Shown: in pieces, positions 1-8,348 of the stretch
Layout of the letters: every line of letters begins with the position of its first letter
Position numbering within the stretch: position 1 is the first letter of the stretch
Assembly (NCBI GenBank): GCA_963847615.1
Contig: CAWKAN010000017.1
Location: forward strand, 496,001-560,000
Source of the DNA: Palsa-883 sp963847615
GTDB taxonomy: Bacteria > Pseudomonadota > Alphaproteobacteria > Acetobacterales > Acetobacteraceae
Length of the DNA: 64,000 nt
Reading direction: 5' to 3'
Program-made: the position numbers and the translations under genes
Notes under the pieces: model-generated
Databases searched by the model: none
Seen by the model: only the letters and a program-made list of their open reading frames with translations
What the model was told of the DNA's origin: nothing

Positions 1-1
1 G

Positions 2-2166
2 GACTGGGCCGGGCCGAACGGCGTCGGCTTCAGCCACGTCATCGGCATCGGCGGCAACGCCGATCTCGGCTTCGGCATGGCGCTCGACTGGCTGGCGCGC
101 GATCCGGGCACCGGCGCCATCCTGCTGGACGTGCGCCGCATCAAGAACCGCCGGGTCTTCCTGTCTGCCGCCCGCGCGGCGTCGCGGCTGCGCCCGGTCG
201 TGGCGATCCGGGCCGGCGGCCTGCTGGCTGGACCCCTCCGGCACCGGCGAGCTGGCGTTCGAGGCGGCATTGCGCCGCGCCGGCGTGCTGTGCGTCGCGC
301 GCCTCGAGGACCTGCTGACGGCGGCGGAAACCCTGTCGCGCGCCCGCCCGGCCCGCGGCGAGACACTCGCCATCGTCAGCAACGCGATCGGCGCCGGGCG
401 CATGGCGGCCGATGCGGTGCTGCGCGACGGGCTGCACCTCGCCACGCTGTCGGCGGAGACCGAGGCTGTGCTGCGCCTGCGCCTGCCGGGCGCCGCCCAG
501 CCCGCGCCGCCCCGAACGCCCTCCCCCGCGCCGTGCGAGACCAGCGAACAGCCCAGCGATCGGCCCCGGCATGGTCTATGTCGGCCCCGACGCGCCGCTG
601 CTGCTGGCCGAGGTCGCCGCCCTGCTCGCCGGCGCGCCCGAGGTGGGCGGCATCCTGGTGGTGCACGCCCCGACCGGCGCGGCCGACGCCACGGCGATGG
701 AGGCGCTGGCCGCCTGCGGCGGCACCGTGAAGCTGCCGCTGTTGGTCGCCGCGCTGGGCGAGACCACCGGCGCGGTGCACCGCCATCGCCTGGCCGAGGC
801 CGGCATGGCCGCCTTCGCCACGCCGGAGCAGGCGGTGCGCGGCTTCCGCCATCTGGTGCAGGACCGGCGCAACCGCGCCGCCGCGCGCGAGCTGCCGAAC
901 AGCCGCGTGGTCGCGGTCGGCGCCGACCAGGCCGAGGTGCGCCGGCTGTTTCACCGCCTGCGCGCGTCCGGTCGGCTGGAGATGGCGCAGGACGAGGCGA
1001 TGGACGTGCTCGCCGCCTACGGCGTGCCGAGCGTGCCGTGCCGCGCCGTCTGCACCGAGCCGGACGCGCTTACCGCCGCTTCCCTGCTCGGCTACCCGGT
1101 GGTGGTCAAGCTGCGCGACACCTTGCCGCCGGGCTGCCGGGCGCGCGACGGCCTGGCGCTCGACCTGCACGACGCGGCCGAGCTGCGCCTCGCGGCGCGG
1201 ACGCTGCGCCTGCGCCAGGCGCGCCGCACGCCGGACGCGGCGGTCACGCTGCTGGTGCAGCGCCAGGCGGCGCGCGGGCGCGAATTGCTGATCCGCGTGG
1301 CCGATGATCCGGTGTTCGGCCCGACCATCGCCTTCGGCCAGGGCGGCACCGCGGCCGAGGTGCAGCGCGACATCGCGATGGACCTGCCGCCGCTGAACCT
1401 GACGCTGGCCCAGGCGCTGATCGCACGCACCCGCGCCGCCGGCACGCTGGGCGCCTTCCGCGACATGGCGGAAGCGCGGATCGATCCGGTGGCGGAGACC
1501 CTGGTGCGGGTCAGCCAGTTGATCCTCGACTTCCCGGACATCGCCGCGCTGGAGATCAACCCGCTGTTCGTCGATGCCCAGGGCGTGCTGGCCGCCGATG
1601 CCTGGCTGCGGCTGCGCCCGGCGGGCGAGCTCGGCCTGCCGGCGATCCCGCCCTATCCGGTCGAACTGGTCGAACACTGCGAGGCGCGCGGCGAGCGGCT
1701 GATCATCCGCCCGATCCGCCCCGAGGATGCCGCGCAACACGGCTTGTTCTTCCAGCGCCTGTCGCCCGAGGACATCCGCTACCGCTTCTTCACCGCGATG
1801 CGCGAACTGTCGCCCGAGATGACCGCGCGGCTGACGCAGATCGACTACGACCGCGAAATGGCCTTCGTGGCGATCCGCGCCGCCACCGGCGAAACGGTCG
1901 GCGTCGCGCGCCTGGTGGTCGAACCGGACGGCGCGACCGGCGAGTTCGCGGTGATCGTGCAGCCGGACGTCAAGGGCAAGGGATTGGCCAGCCGGCTGAT
2001 GCGCCGGCTGATCGATTGGGCGCGGGCGCGCGGCATGCAGGCGGTGGTGGGCCAGGTGCTGGCCGACAATGCGCCGATGCTGGCGTTCATGCGCCACCTT
2101 GGCTTCAGCCTACGCCGCCTGCCGGAAGAACCGGACGTGATGGAGGCGCGGCTGGCCCTGACGTGA
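2..2166 (+). pseudogene. Acyl-CoA synthetase (NDP-forming)/GNAT fusion protein, 5' partial, two frameshifts
   Basis: The gene is cut by the window start and encodes the Pat-like architecture of a CoA-binding/succinyl-CoA-synthetase-like module, an ATP-grasp module and a C-terminal GNAT acetyltransferase. The reading frame is frame 2 up to about 230 (ending RPVVAIRAGG), frame 3 to about 500-545 (RRAGVLCVARLEDLLTAAE, IVSNAIGAGRMAAD), then frame 1 to the stop. The ATP-grasp part begins near MDVLAAYGVPSVP and contains GYPVVVKL. The GNAT domain starts near RLIIRPIRPEDA and includes the acetyl-CoA loop VKGKGLASRLMRRL. Family members acetylate lysines of metabolic enzymes such as acetyl-CoA synthetase. 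Two separate indels mean either a true pseudogene or consensus errors. Confidence 0.8.
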
Positions 2167-3394
2167 CCCCGGCGGCGCGAGGGCCTCGGGTCATGCAGTC
2201 CAGCCCCTGGAGCGGCTTCGCCCCGACCGGAAACGCCGCCCCTGGGCCACCGGTCGGCGGCCATGCCTGCGGCACGCGCCAGCCCGCCGGTGGCGCGGCC
2301 GGCCCGAACAACGCGGCGAGTTGCCCGCGCAAACCCGACGTCCACGGCACCGCCAGCGGCGCGCCGCCAAGCGCCGCGGCCCTCGCCGCCACGCCCGCCG
2401 CCCCGGTAGGGCGGAAAAGCGCAGCGCCTTCCGCCGCTTGCCTGCCGCCGCCACGCCATCCGGTAGGGCGGAAAAGCGCAGCGCCTTCCGCCGCTTGCCT
2501 GCCTCCGCCGCGCCCCGATCCGCCGCAGTCAACCACACCCGCACCACTGGACCCACCAGGCCGTGGCCCCACCGAGCCACCCAAGGCGGCAGGCCCCACG
2601 CGACCAGACAGTTGCATGGGGTTCTGACGCACGGCGTTCGTTTCGCCGCGTTTGGCACGCACCGGCCCGGTCCGCTTCGCGGCTTGTGCCTCCCGCGTCG
2701 CCGCCCGCGCCTCCCGCTTGGCCGCGCGCGCAACCGCGATGGCCTGCCGCCATGGCGCCTGGGAAGCCGCCTCCGCCCGCGCCGCCAGCCGCTCGGCGGC
2801 CCGCAGGGTCAACGGCAACCCCACCGCCCCGCCAGCCCGACCGGCGCGGGACGCTCGGCGCAGTGCCGGCAGACTGTTGCATGGGGCATGCCCTCGGGCG
2901 CTTGACCCGAGGGTCGTGTGTGCATTTTTCCACACCGCCCCCGGCGACGGCGGCTCCGGCGGCAGGAACTCCGCCGGCAGGAGCGCCAGCCGCGCCGCCA
3001 ACTCCACCGGCAGGTACTGCCGCAGCCGCATCGCCCTGCAGAAGAGCTGTGTCCGCACCACCAGCGTCCTGACATACCGCTGGTGCAGCCGCTGCGCCGC
3101 CGTGCAGTACCCGTGCGTGGTGCGCGCCGCGGTCATCCGCGCCATCCCCTCCGGCGTGCGCGGCCCGGTGCTGCGCCCGCCATGCATCCGGCACCGCCCA
3201 TTGGCCATCGCCGGCGCGCGGCACGGGCAGCCGGAGCGCGCCCGCGCGCCGCAGCGTGGTGCCAGGTTGAGGTCGGGGTTGCCGCGCGGATTGCCGCCGC
3301 GCCGGCGGCCGGCCGCGCCACCGGGTCCATCGTGTCGCGGCCCGGTCGCGGGGTCCGGTGCGGCGGCACGCTGGGCCGTGGCAGACAGGTGCAT
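2105..3394 (-). CDS. HGGxSTG domain-containing hypothetical protein
   Basis: The diagnostic segment is a cysteine pattern (CGARARSGCPC) followed by AMANGRCRMHGGRSTGPRTP, about 50-80 residues after the chosen ATG. This matches HGGxSTG-domain proteins, common in Acetobacteraceae and of unknown function. A helical stretch VRTQLFCRAMRLRQYLPVEL follows, then an Ala/Arg-rich tail. The start at 3394 is the Met of MHLSATAQRA, inside a palindromic repeat copy. The frame stays open to 2105, overlapping the preceding convergent gene by 62 bases, so the true C-terminus is uncertain. A second palindromic repeat is embedded in frame near 2870-2916 and a 57-bp tandem repeat at 2404-2503. The protein is much longer than I would expect for the family. 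Confidence 0.5.
   Translation of the reverse strand: MHLSATAQRAAAPDPATGPRHDGPGGAAGRRRGGNPRGNPDLNLAPRCGARARSGCPCRAPAMANGRCRMHGGRSTGPRTPEGMARMTAARTTHGYCTAAQRLHQRYVRTLVVRTQLFCRAMRLRQYLPVELAARLALLPAEFLPPEPPSPGAVWKNAHTTLGSSARGHAPCNSLPALRRASRAGRAGGAVGLPLTLRAAERLAARAEAASQAPWRQAIAVARAAKREARAATREAQAAKRTGPVRAKRGETNAVRQNPMQLSGRVGPAALGGSVGPRPGGSSGAGVVDCGGSGRGGGRQAAEGAALFRPTGWRGGGRQAAEGAALFRPTGAAGVAARAAALGGAPLAVPWTSGLRGQLAALFGPAAPPAGWRVPQAWPPTGGPGAAFPVGAKPLQGLDCMTRGPRAAGVTSGPAAPPSRPVLPAGGVG
2404..2503. repeat. Tandem 57-bp repeat with REP-like palindrome
   Basis: Two copies spaced 57 bp apart of a block containing GTAGGGCGGAAAAGCGCAGC, followed by GCCTTCCGCCGCTTGCCTGC. The core GGCGGAA...TTCCGCC can form a hairpin. 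The 57-bp period keeps frame (19 residues). The same core recurs in the MITE at 6488-6672. Confidence 0.8.
2605..2621 (-). repeat. Palindromic-repeat family copy 1 (no hairpin)
   Basis: On the minus strand it reads CCCCATGCAACTGTCTG, the conserved flank of the three hairpin-bearing copies at 2870, 3382 and 3584. This copy lacks the hairpin. Confidence 0.6.
2870..2916 (-). repeat. Palindromic-repeat family copy 2
   Basis: An 8-bp stem CCCTCGGG (2891-2898) pairs with CCCGAGGG (2906-2913) around the loop CGCTTGA, preceded by the conserved GTTGCATGGGGCATG flank. It lies in frame within the HGGxSTG gene. Confidence 0.75.
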
Positions 3395-3428
3395 GGGGCA
3401 TGTCCTTGGGCGCTTGACCCGAGGATTG
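3382..3428 (-). repeat. Palindromic-repeat family copy 3
   Basis: A degenerate stem (CCTTGGG/CCCGAGG) with the same loop CGCTTGA and flank. It sits exactly between the HGGxSTG gene start (3394) and the end of the upstream hypothetical gene (3433). Confidence 0.7.
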
Positions 3429-3432
3429 CTGG

Positions 3433-4333
3433 TCACGATCTCGCCGCCGCCGGGTTTGCCCGCCGGCCGCCGGCTTCGTGCCTGAAGGGACCGACGACAC
3501 CGCACGGCACCGGGGTCGTCTCGGGCGTGGTTGCACCACCGGGTGCACCGGGGCGCCGCTTTGTGGCCGCCCCCGGCCTGGCTGACAGTTGCATGGGGCA
3601 TGCCCTCGGGCACGTGACGCGAGGGTCGATGGCAATAATCTCATGCCGCATCGCCGCTGGCAGGCCTTGCCCGCCGGCAGCCTGCCCCCTTGCATCTTCT
3701 CCCGGTGGGGCGCTTGTCCCGGGCATTCCCGTAACCGCTGTCCCTGCGGTCAGTTCCCCCGGTGCACCGAGACCATCCGCATCCTGGGTCTCATGTTCGG
3801 CTGCACCTTGTCGCTGTTCGGTGGCAGGTTCCGCAGGGGCAACCCCGGCGCCCGGCTGTCGCATGGGGCCTGCATTGGCGACCCCCTTGCCCCACCCCGC
3901 ATCCAGCGCCGCGACATCGATCGCGTCCGCCAGCACGGTGCCAAAGAACGCCGCCGGCTTCTGCTGCGCCCGCTCCAGCGCGACGCAGCAGCCCCGTCGC
4001 CGTCCGCACCAGCTCGGCCGCGGCACGTCCCACCCGGCACATCTGCGCCACCGTCAGCTCCGGCGCAGTGGCCCGCGCCGCGATCGTGTCCGCCAGCTCC
4101 CGCACGATCAGGATCTGCGCCGCCAGCCGCGCCTGCGCCGCATCGGCGGGCATCAGCGTGGCGATCTCCTGCATCAGCCGCGTGATGCGTGCCTGCCGCC
4201 AGGCCGTGGAGGCATCTTGTGGCGGTGGCGGCAGCGCGGCGAACGTCGCCTCCAGCAGGTCGGGGCTGAGGTGATACGGCGGCATCATCTGGCGGATGAC
4301 GTCTGGGGTGATTCCGTTGGAGGGGAGGGACAT
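3433..4333 (-). pseudogene. Conserved hypothetical protein, frameshifted
   Basis: The N-terminal part (MSLPSNGITPDVIRQMMPPY, then helical WRQARITRLMQEIATLMPAD and AAQILIVRELADTIAARA) resembles a family of unknown function that I associate with Acetobacteraceae next to HGGxSTG genes. Near 3990-4020 the frame breaks: the first frame becomes Arg/Cys-rich while the neighbouring frame continues as VALERAQQKPAAFFGTVLAD. Beyond about 3880 the sequence is low-complexity and carries palindromic repeat copy 4, so the original C-terminus is probably lost. No function can be assigned. Confidence 0.5.
3584..3628 (-). repeat. Palindromic-repeat family copy 4
   Basis: GTTGCATGGGGCATG is followed by the stem CCCTCGGG(CACGTGA)CGCGAGGG. 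The loop differs slightly from copies 2 and 3. The copy is embedded in the C-terminal extension of the frameshifted hypothetical gene. Confidence 0.7.
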
Positions 4334-4748
4334 GCGGGAAGCCTCCGGGGAAAATTGGCCTGACGTGGATGGTCATATATACTAACCTTCGGACCAAAGC
4401 CAGCTAACACTCATCCCGCTGTGCGGGCGCCGACGCGGCAAGCGGCAAGCCAGCCACCGGCGTGCTTTGCCGCGGCGCGACCCGCCGGCGAAAGACCAAG
4501 GGCGGCGGCGGTCAGGGCCCGGGCCATCTCGCCGTGTTTGGGTCAAGCGCTGCTGCGAGTGCGTAGTTCGTCAGCTTGAATGTCCACAAAGGGTAGAGCG
4601 CGGACCGTCATTTGGCGGAGTCCGGGACTCTGGCTACTTCAAACGCTTTCGTGCAATACCCCGATGATCGATGCGGGATCCTTGGGTGCACCGCTCCATG
4701 TAGGCGTCCAGCCGGCCAGTAGACAGCAACCGTTCGAGAGTCCTTATT
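4334..4748. other. Intergenic gap, no gene recognised
   Basis: It separates the divergent hypothetical (minus) and desaturase (plus) genes and is less GC-rich than its surroundings, including an AT-rich patch around 4370-4385 (CATATATACTAAC). No recognisable ORF, RNA or repeat was found. Confidence 0.5.
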
Positions 4749-5718
4749 ATGAGCACCCACTATTCCAGCGCCCGCTTCCGTCCGACGCCCCACCGGCTGG
4801 CATTGCCCACGGCGGTTGATCGGCGGCGTATCGTCTGGTCCTACGCGATGACCGTCGGGCTGTACCATCTCGTCGCAGTGCTGGCGGTGCTGCCGTGGTT
4901 TTTCAGTTGGGCCGGACTCGTGCTGGCCGTTGTCGGCGTCTATGTGTTCGGCGGCCTCGGCATAAATCTATGCTATCACAGGTTGCTGACGCATCGCGGT
5001 CTGGCTTGCCCGAAATGGCTGGAGTACCGGCTTCGCCATCCTTGGCGTGTGCTCCATGCAGGACACGCCGGGACGTTGGGTGGCGGTTCACCGGCGGCAT
5101 CACGAGCACTCTGACAGGCAGGAGGATCCGCACTCTCCGCTGGTCAATTTTTTCTGGAGCCATGTCGGCTGGATGCTGGTGGAGAACCGCGACCTGACAC
5201 GACTGTCCATCTATGAGCGCTACGCAAAGGACGTTCTGCGCGATCCGTTTTATCGCCGGCTGGAGCGTACGCTGCTGTATCCGATCATCGTCCTCGCATC
5301 CTGGACGGTCTTCTTCCTGGGCGGCATCGCGGCCGGTCTGCTAAGCGGGGACAGCGCGGTAGAGGCGGCTCGATTTGGCGCGAGCCTGCTGATATGGGGG
5401 GTGTTCGTGCGTGCCGTCGTGGTCTGGCACATCACCTGGTCAGTCAACTCCGCGGCGCATCTCTGGGGATACCGCAACTACGAAACCGACGAGGAAAGCC
5501 GTAACAACTGGGTCGTCGCGATCCTTACGAGTGGGGAAGGCTGGCATAACAACCACCATGCGGACCCGCGCTCCGCTCGGCATGGCCATCGTCGATGGGA
5601 AATAGATTTGATCTTCGCGTTCATACGAATGTTGGAGTCGGTGGGTCTGGCGTGGAATGTTTGCCGACCGGACCAGCGGTTGATCGTGACAATATCGGAC
5701 AAGAAACGCAAGCCGTAG
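4749..5718 (+). pseudogene. Acyl-CoA/fatty acid desaturase, frameshifted
   Basis: A membrane di-iron desaturase that would introduce a double bond (probably delta-9) into acyl chains. All three histidine boxes are present: HRLLTHRG in the first frame, HRRHHEHSD and HNNHHADPRSARHG in the second. Membrane segments are visible (YHLVAVLAVLPWFF, IIVLASWTVFFLGG). The frame changes by one base near 5020-5030: the first frame runs out after PKWLEY and the next resumes as GFAILGVCSMQDTPGRWVAV. One inserted base would explain it. Without the shift the protein would be about 320 residues, normal for the family. It stands alone, flanked by repeat-rich DNA. Confidence 0.82.
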
Positions 5719-6228
5719 CCAGGATAGCTCTGCCGGTCCGGGCGAGGTCGATAATCAAACCGCCCGATCGGTGATTTTTCAACGTTGTTCTTCAATTATG
5801 CCTCACGTGAATGACCGCTCTGGGTCGGTGCGGAACACTCGATCTGACCTACTCCCTGTAACCGACACGCCCATGGATTTGTGGACAACCCACGCGCGCG
5901 TTGATTGCGCTGTCACGTCCCGGGGCGAGGTTGCCCACAACCCCACCGGCGCCACGGCAGCATCGAAAACAGGGCAGCCGCGATCGGTTGTAGAACGCGC
6001 CCCCTCACCGGATACGCATCTGGTAACAACACCCCCGGAAAACCCCAGCGACGACCACAACGCAAAGACCCCCCCAATCAAGCCCCCACCAAGCGGTCCG
6101 CACCACGCCGCCCCCCAATCGCAAGATCCACGACGGACCTTCCTCCCTCGCGGTCTAGGATCAGAGAATGATCGCCCCGCCTCCCGCCACCGAGTTCCAC
6201 TCAGTCTGCAACCGCACCAGTCCCTCTG

Positions 6229-6315
6229 CACAGTGATTTTGACCGGTTGATTGGGGCAGACCGCGGGTGCCGTGTGTGACCGGCTCGGCGCGCCCAAACA
6301 GTCAAAATCACTGTG
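6229..6315. repeat. 87-bp inverted repeat with perfect 15-bp arms
   Basis: CACAGTGATTTTGAC at 6229-6243 is exactly inverted at 6301-6315 around a 57-base loop. The arms are AT-richer than the surroundings. No target duplication was seen. It may be a protein-binding site or a small mobile repeat. Confidence 0.7.
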
Positions 6316-6487
6316 CCGAGGCTCCGACCGCCTGCCCGCGGCGTGACTCCCGGGCTGGAAACGCCTGGCGCTCGACGAACAGCCGCGCGCATGAGAGGCG
6401 TGCTGGGCTTGCGCTGCATCGCCCCGGCTTCTCCCGGCCGATGACGAGCTGGTGCATCGCCTTCCTTCATCTGCGCTGAAATTCTTG

Positions 6488-6672
6488 GCTCATATGGCGT
6501 TGACGGTTGGACGGCCCCGTAGGGCGGAAAGGCGCAGCGCCTTCCGCCGTCGGACGGTGGCGGGATATGTTGTTGGGGACGTCGGCAGATGCGAGCGGCG
6601 CGCCCGGCGGTGGCGGAAGGCGCTGCGCTTTTCCGCCCTACGGGGCCGTCCAACAGTCAACGCCACAAGAGC
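6488..6672. mobile_element. MITE-like element with 61-bp terminal inverted repeats and 10-bp target duplication
   Basis: The ends are inverted repeats of about 61 bp with about four mismatches; the left end starts GCTCATATGGCGTTGACGG and the right end, inverted, GCTCTTGTGGCGTTGACTG. The element is flanked by identical 10-bp direct repeats GAAATTCTTG at 6478-6487 and 6673-6682. The arms contain the dispersed GTAGGGCGGAAA.. core also seen at 2404-2503. The 63-base centre has no ORF. Size, inverted ends and duplication fit a non-autonomous transposable element. Confidence 0.75.
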
Positions 6673-6896
6673 GAAATTCTTGCTTGCCCAGCCGCGCCAC
6701 CAGCGCGCAACGCAGACCGAGCCCACACGTGATCGCGGCCCCCAAGCCACCGCCGGAGCACACGCAATCGGTCAGCATCACCGTACGGCGGTCCCGGACC
6801 TCGGGCCAGAGAAGACTCTAAGCCACAGGCCGGAGCCACGGACTTTGGGCCACGGACTGTGGACCGCAGACCGCGGGCGAACCGAGGTTGGCCCGT

Positions 6897-7337
6897 TCAG
6901 CCCAACATGGCCAGCGTGACCGTCAGCAGACCCAGCACCAGATTGGCAATGATCAGCGGCCGGATCATCTCGATGGCGCGCCCCTGGCCGTTGCGGAAGT
7001 CGCGATACGGCCCGAACCAGATGGCCAGGAAGATCGCCGCCATGGCGAGCCCGAGCAGGTGCATCATGTGCACGTTCCATTTCGTTCCGGAGAACCCGCC
7101 GAACTCCCCGTACACCATGATGTAGCCGGTCAGCAGCATGCCCGGCATGACCACCCAGATCATCCGGAAGAAGCGATGGAACGCGGAACGGTAGACGTCA
7201 ACCCGGCATGGCGCATCGAGCGAGGCCAATGCGGGCCGCATGATCAGGATGGTGAAGAACATCCCGCCGACCCAGACCACGGCACCGAGCAGATGCACCA
7301 CGCGCATCAGCCGCCAAAACCCCACCTCGCCGATCAT
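6897..7337 (-). CDS. CopD-family integral membrane protein
   Basis: A 146-residue protein with four hydrophobic helices: RLMRVVHLLGAVVWVGGMFF, MIWVVMPGMLLTGYIMV, MHLLGLAMAAIFLAIWFG and IIANLVLGLLTVTLAML. The conserved His in the first helix (VVHLLGAVVWVGG) and the MMHLLG histidine fit the CopD/DUF2269-like group, which may bind heme or copper. Its start overlaps the stop of the ParA gene by four bases (ATGA), so the two are probably co-transcribed with ParA first. The exact role is unknown. Confidence 0.75.
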   Translation of the reverse strand: MIGEVGFWRLMRVVHLLGAVVWVGGMFFTILIMRPALASLDAPCRVDVYRSAFHRFFRMIWVVMPGMLLTGYIMVYGEFGGFSGTKWNVHMMHLLGLAMAAIFLAIWFGPYRDFRNGQGRAIEMIRPLIIANLVLGLLTVTLAMLG

Positions 7338-7963
7338 CCGGACACATCCAGAAGTTCCGCCATCAATGCCCGCATCTCCTCCGCCGCCGCGGACCGCGGC
7401 TCGGTCTCCACCACGCCGAGCCCCTCGGCAAAAGCCAGCGCGATGGCGGTGCGATTGCCCAGCTCGCTGCGCAGCGCCGGCAGCGCGCGCGCGGCGATAT
7501 CGGCGCGCACCGCGTCGCGCAGGCGGGACGCCGCCGGCACGCGATTGAGCACCAGCCGCGCGGTGCGGCCCTCATCGGCGGCAAGCTTCAACATGGCCTC
7601 CGCCGCCCAGACATCGGGCGGGCTTGGTTGGACCGGTATCAGCACGATGTCGGCACCGCGCACCGCGAGCTTGGCATCGGTATCGACCTGCGGCGGGCTG
7701 TCGATCACCACCACGTCGTGGCTGCGGCGCAGCCGATCGAGCTCGGCGGGCAACCGCCAGCCCGCGACGTCGGAAAAGCCGAGCGCCGCGGCCGGCACCG
7801 CGCGCGCCATGCGCAGCGCGTGCCACCGTGTCAGCGTTCGTTGCGGATCGATGTCAAGCAGGGCCACGCGCTGCTCGGGGGCGAGAGCGGCGGCGATGTT
7901 GGCCGCCAGGGTCGTCTTGCCGGTGCCGCCCTTCTGCTGCGCCACCGTTATCACCAGCGCCAT
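7334..7963 (-). CDS. ParA-family ATPase
   Basis: A 209-residue deviant-Walker ATPase. The N-terminal motif QQKGGTGKTTLA (residues about 9-20) is the ParA/MinD P-loop. IDPQ and VVIDSPPQVDTDAKLAVRGAD follow as switch and Walker B regions. The start is placed at MALVITVAQQKGG because the upstream extension is low quality and ParA proteins begin within about ten residues of the P-loop. No parB is adjacent, so this orphan ParA may position a protein or complex rather than segregate DNA. It overlaps the CopD-like gene by four bases. Confidence 0.85.
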   Translation of the reverse strand: MALVITVAQQKGGTGKTTLAANIAAALAPEQRVALLDIDPQRTLTRWHALRMARAVPAAALGFSDVAGWRLPAELDRLRRSHDVVVIDSPPQVDTDAKLAVRGADIVLIPVQPSPPDVWAAEAMLKLAADEGRTARLVLNRVPAASRLRDAVRADIAARALPALRSELGNRTAIALAFAEGLGVVETEPRSAAAEEMRALMAELLDVSG

Positions 7964-8348
7964 GTCGGGCAACTCCGTGTCCGAGGGATGCTCAGCAGAC
8001 CAGATCAGCCATCCGCTGACCAGCCTGGATTTCCCCAAGCGGGGGGCGTTGAGCGCTGCAACCGTGCCACGTCTGCACGCGGGCGTGCCGATGACCCGGC
8101 GGGCATGGTTCCACTGTCCAGCGTCGAGTAAGTAACGTCCTTGTCGTAACCCGCCATCTTGCCGGTCCCATTGCTCTCCGTGGCCGCCATCATCACACAA
8201 CCGCGATGCTCCTGCATGGTCCGAGAAATGCACGCCAACGCAACGTCGTTAGGGAATGCTTAGTGCTTTTCGGCCAGACTGACCGCTCATCTCGCGCATC
8301 GCCTCGCGGCGCTCGGGGTACGACCACCGACGCAGAGGGGAACGCCAA
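7964..8348. other. Divergent intergenic region, no gene called
   Basis: It lies between the ParA gene (minus) and the chemoreceptor (plus). Open frames exist on the minus strand, including MAGYDKDVTYSTLDSGTMPA near 8110-8150, but I cannot assign them. A GAGGGG ribosome-binding-like stretch precedes the chemoreceptor start. Confidence 0.4.

Larger units (their letters stand above)
5719..6896. other. 1.2-kb gene-poor stretch carrying inverted repeats
   Basis: No ORF here shows recognisable protein features. The stretch contains the 87-bp inverted repeat at 6229-6315 and the MITE-like element at 6488-6672. The rest is unassigned. Confidence 0.6.

Noticed and set aside
5771..6250. A 159-codon plus-strand frame and the overlapping 164-codon minus-strand frame
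   Set aside because: Neither has recognisable domains, a ribosome-binding site or protein-like composition.
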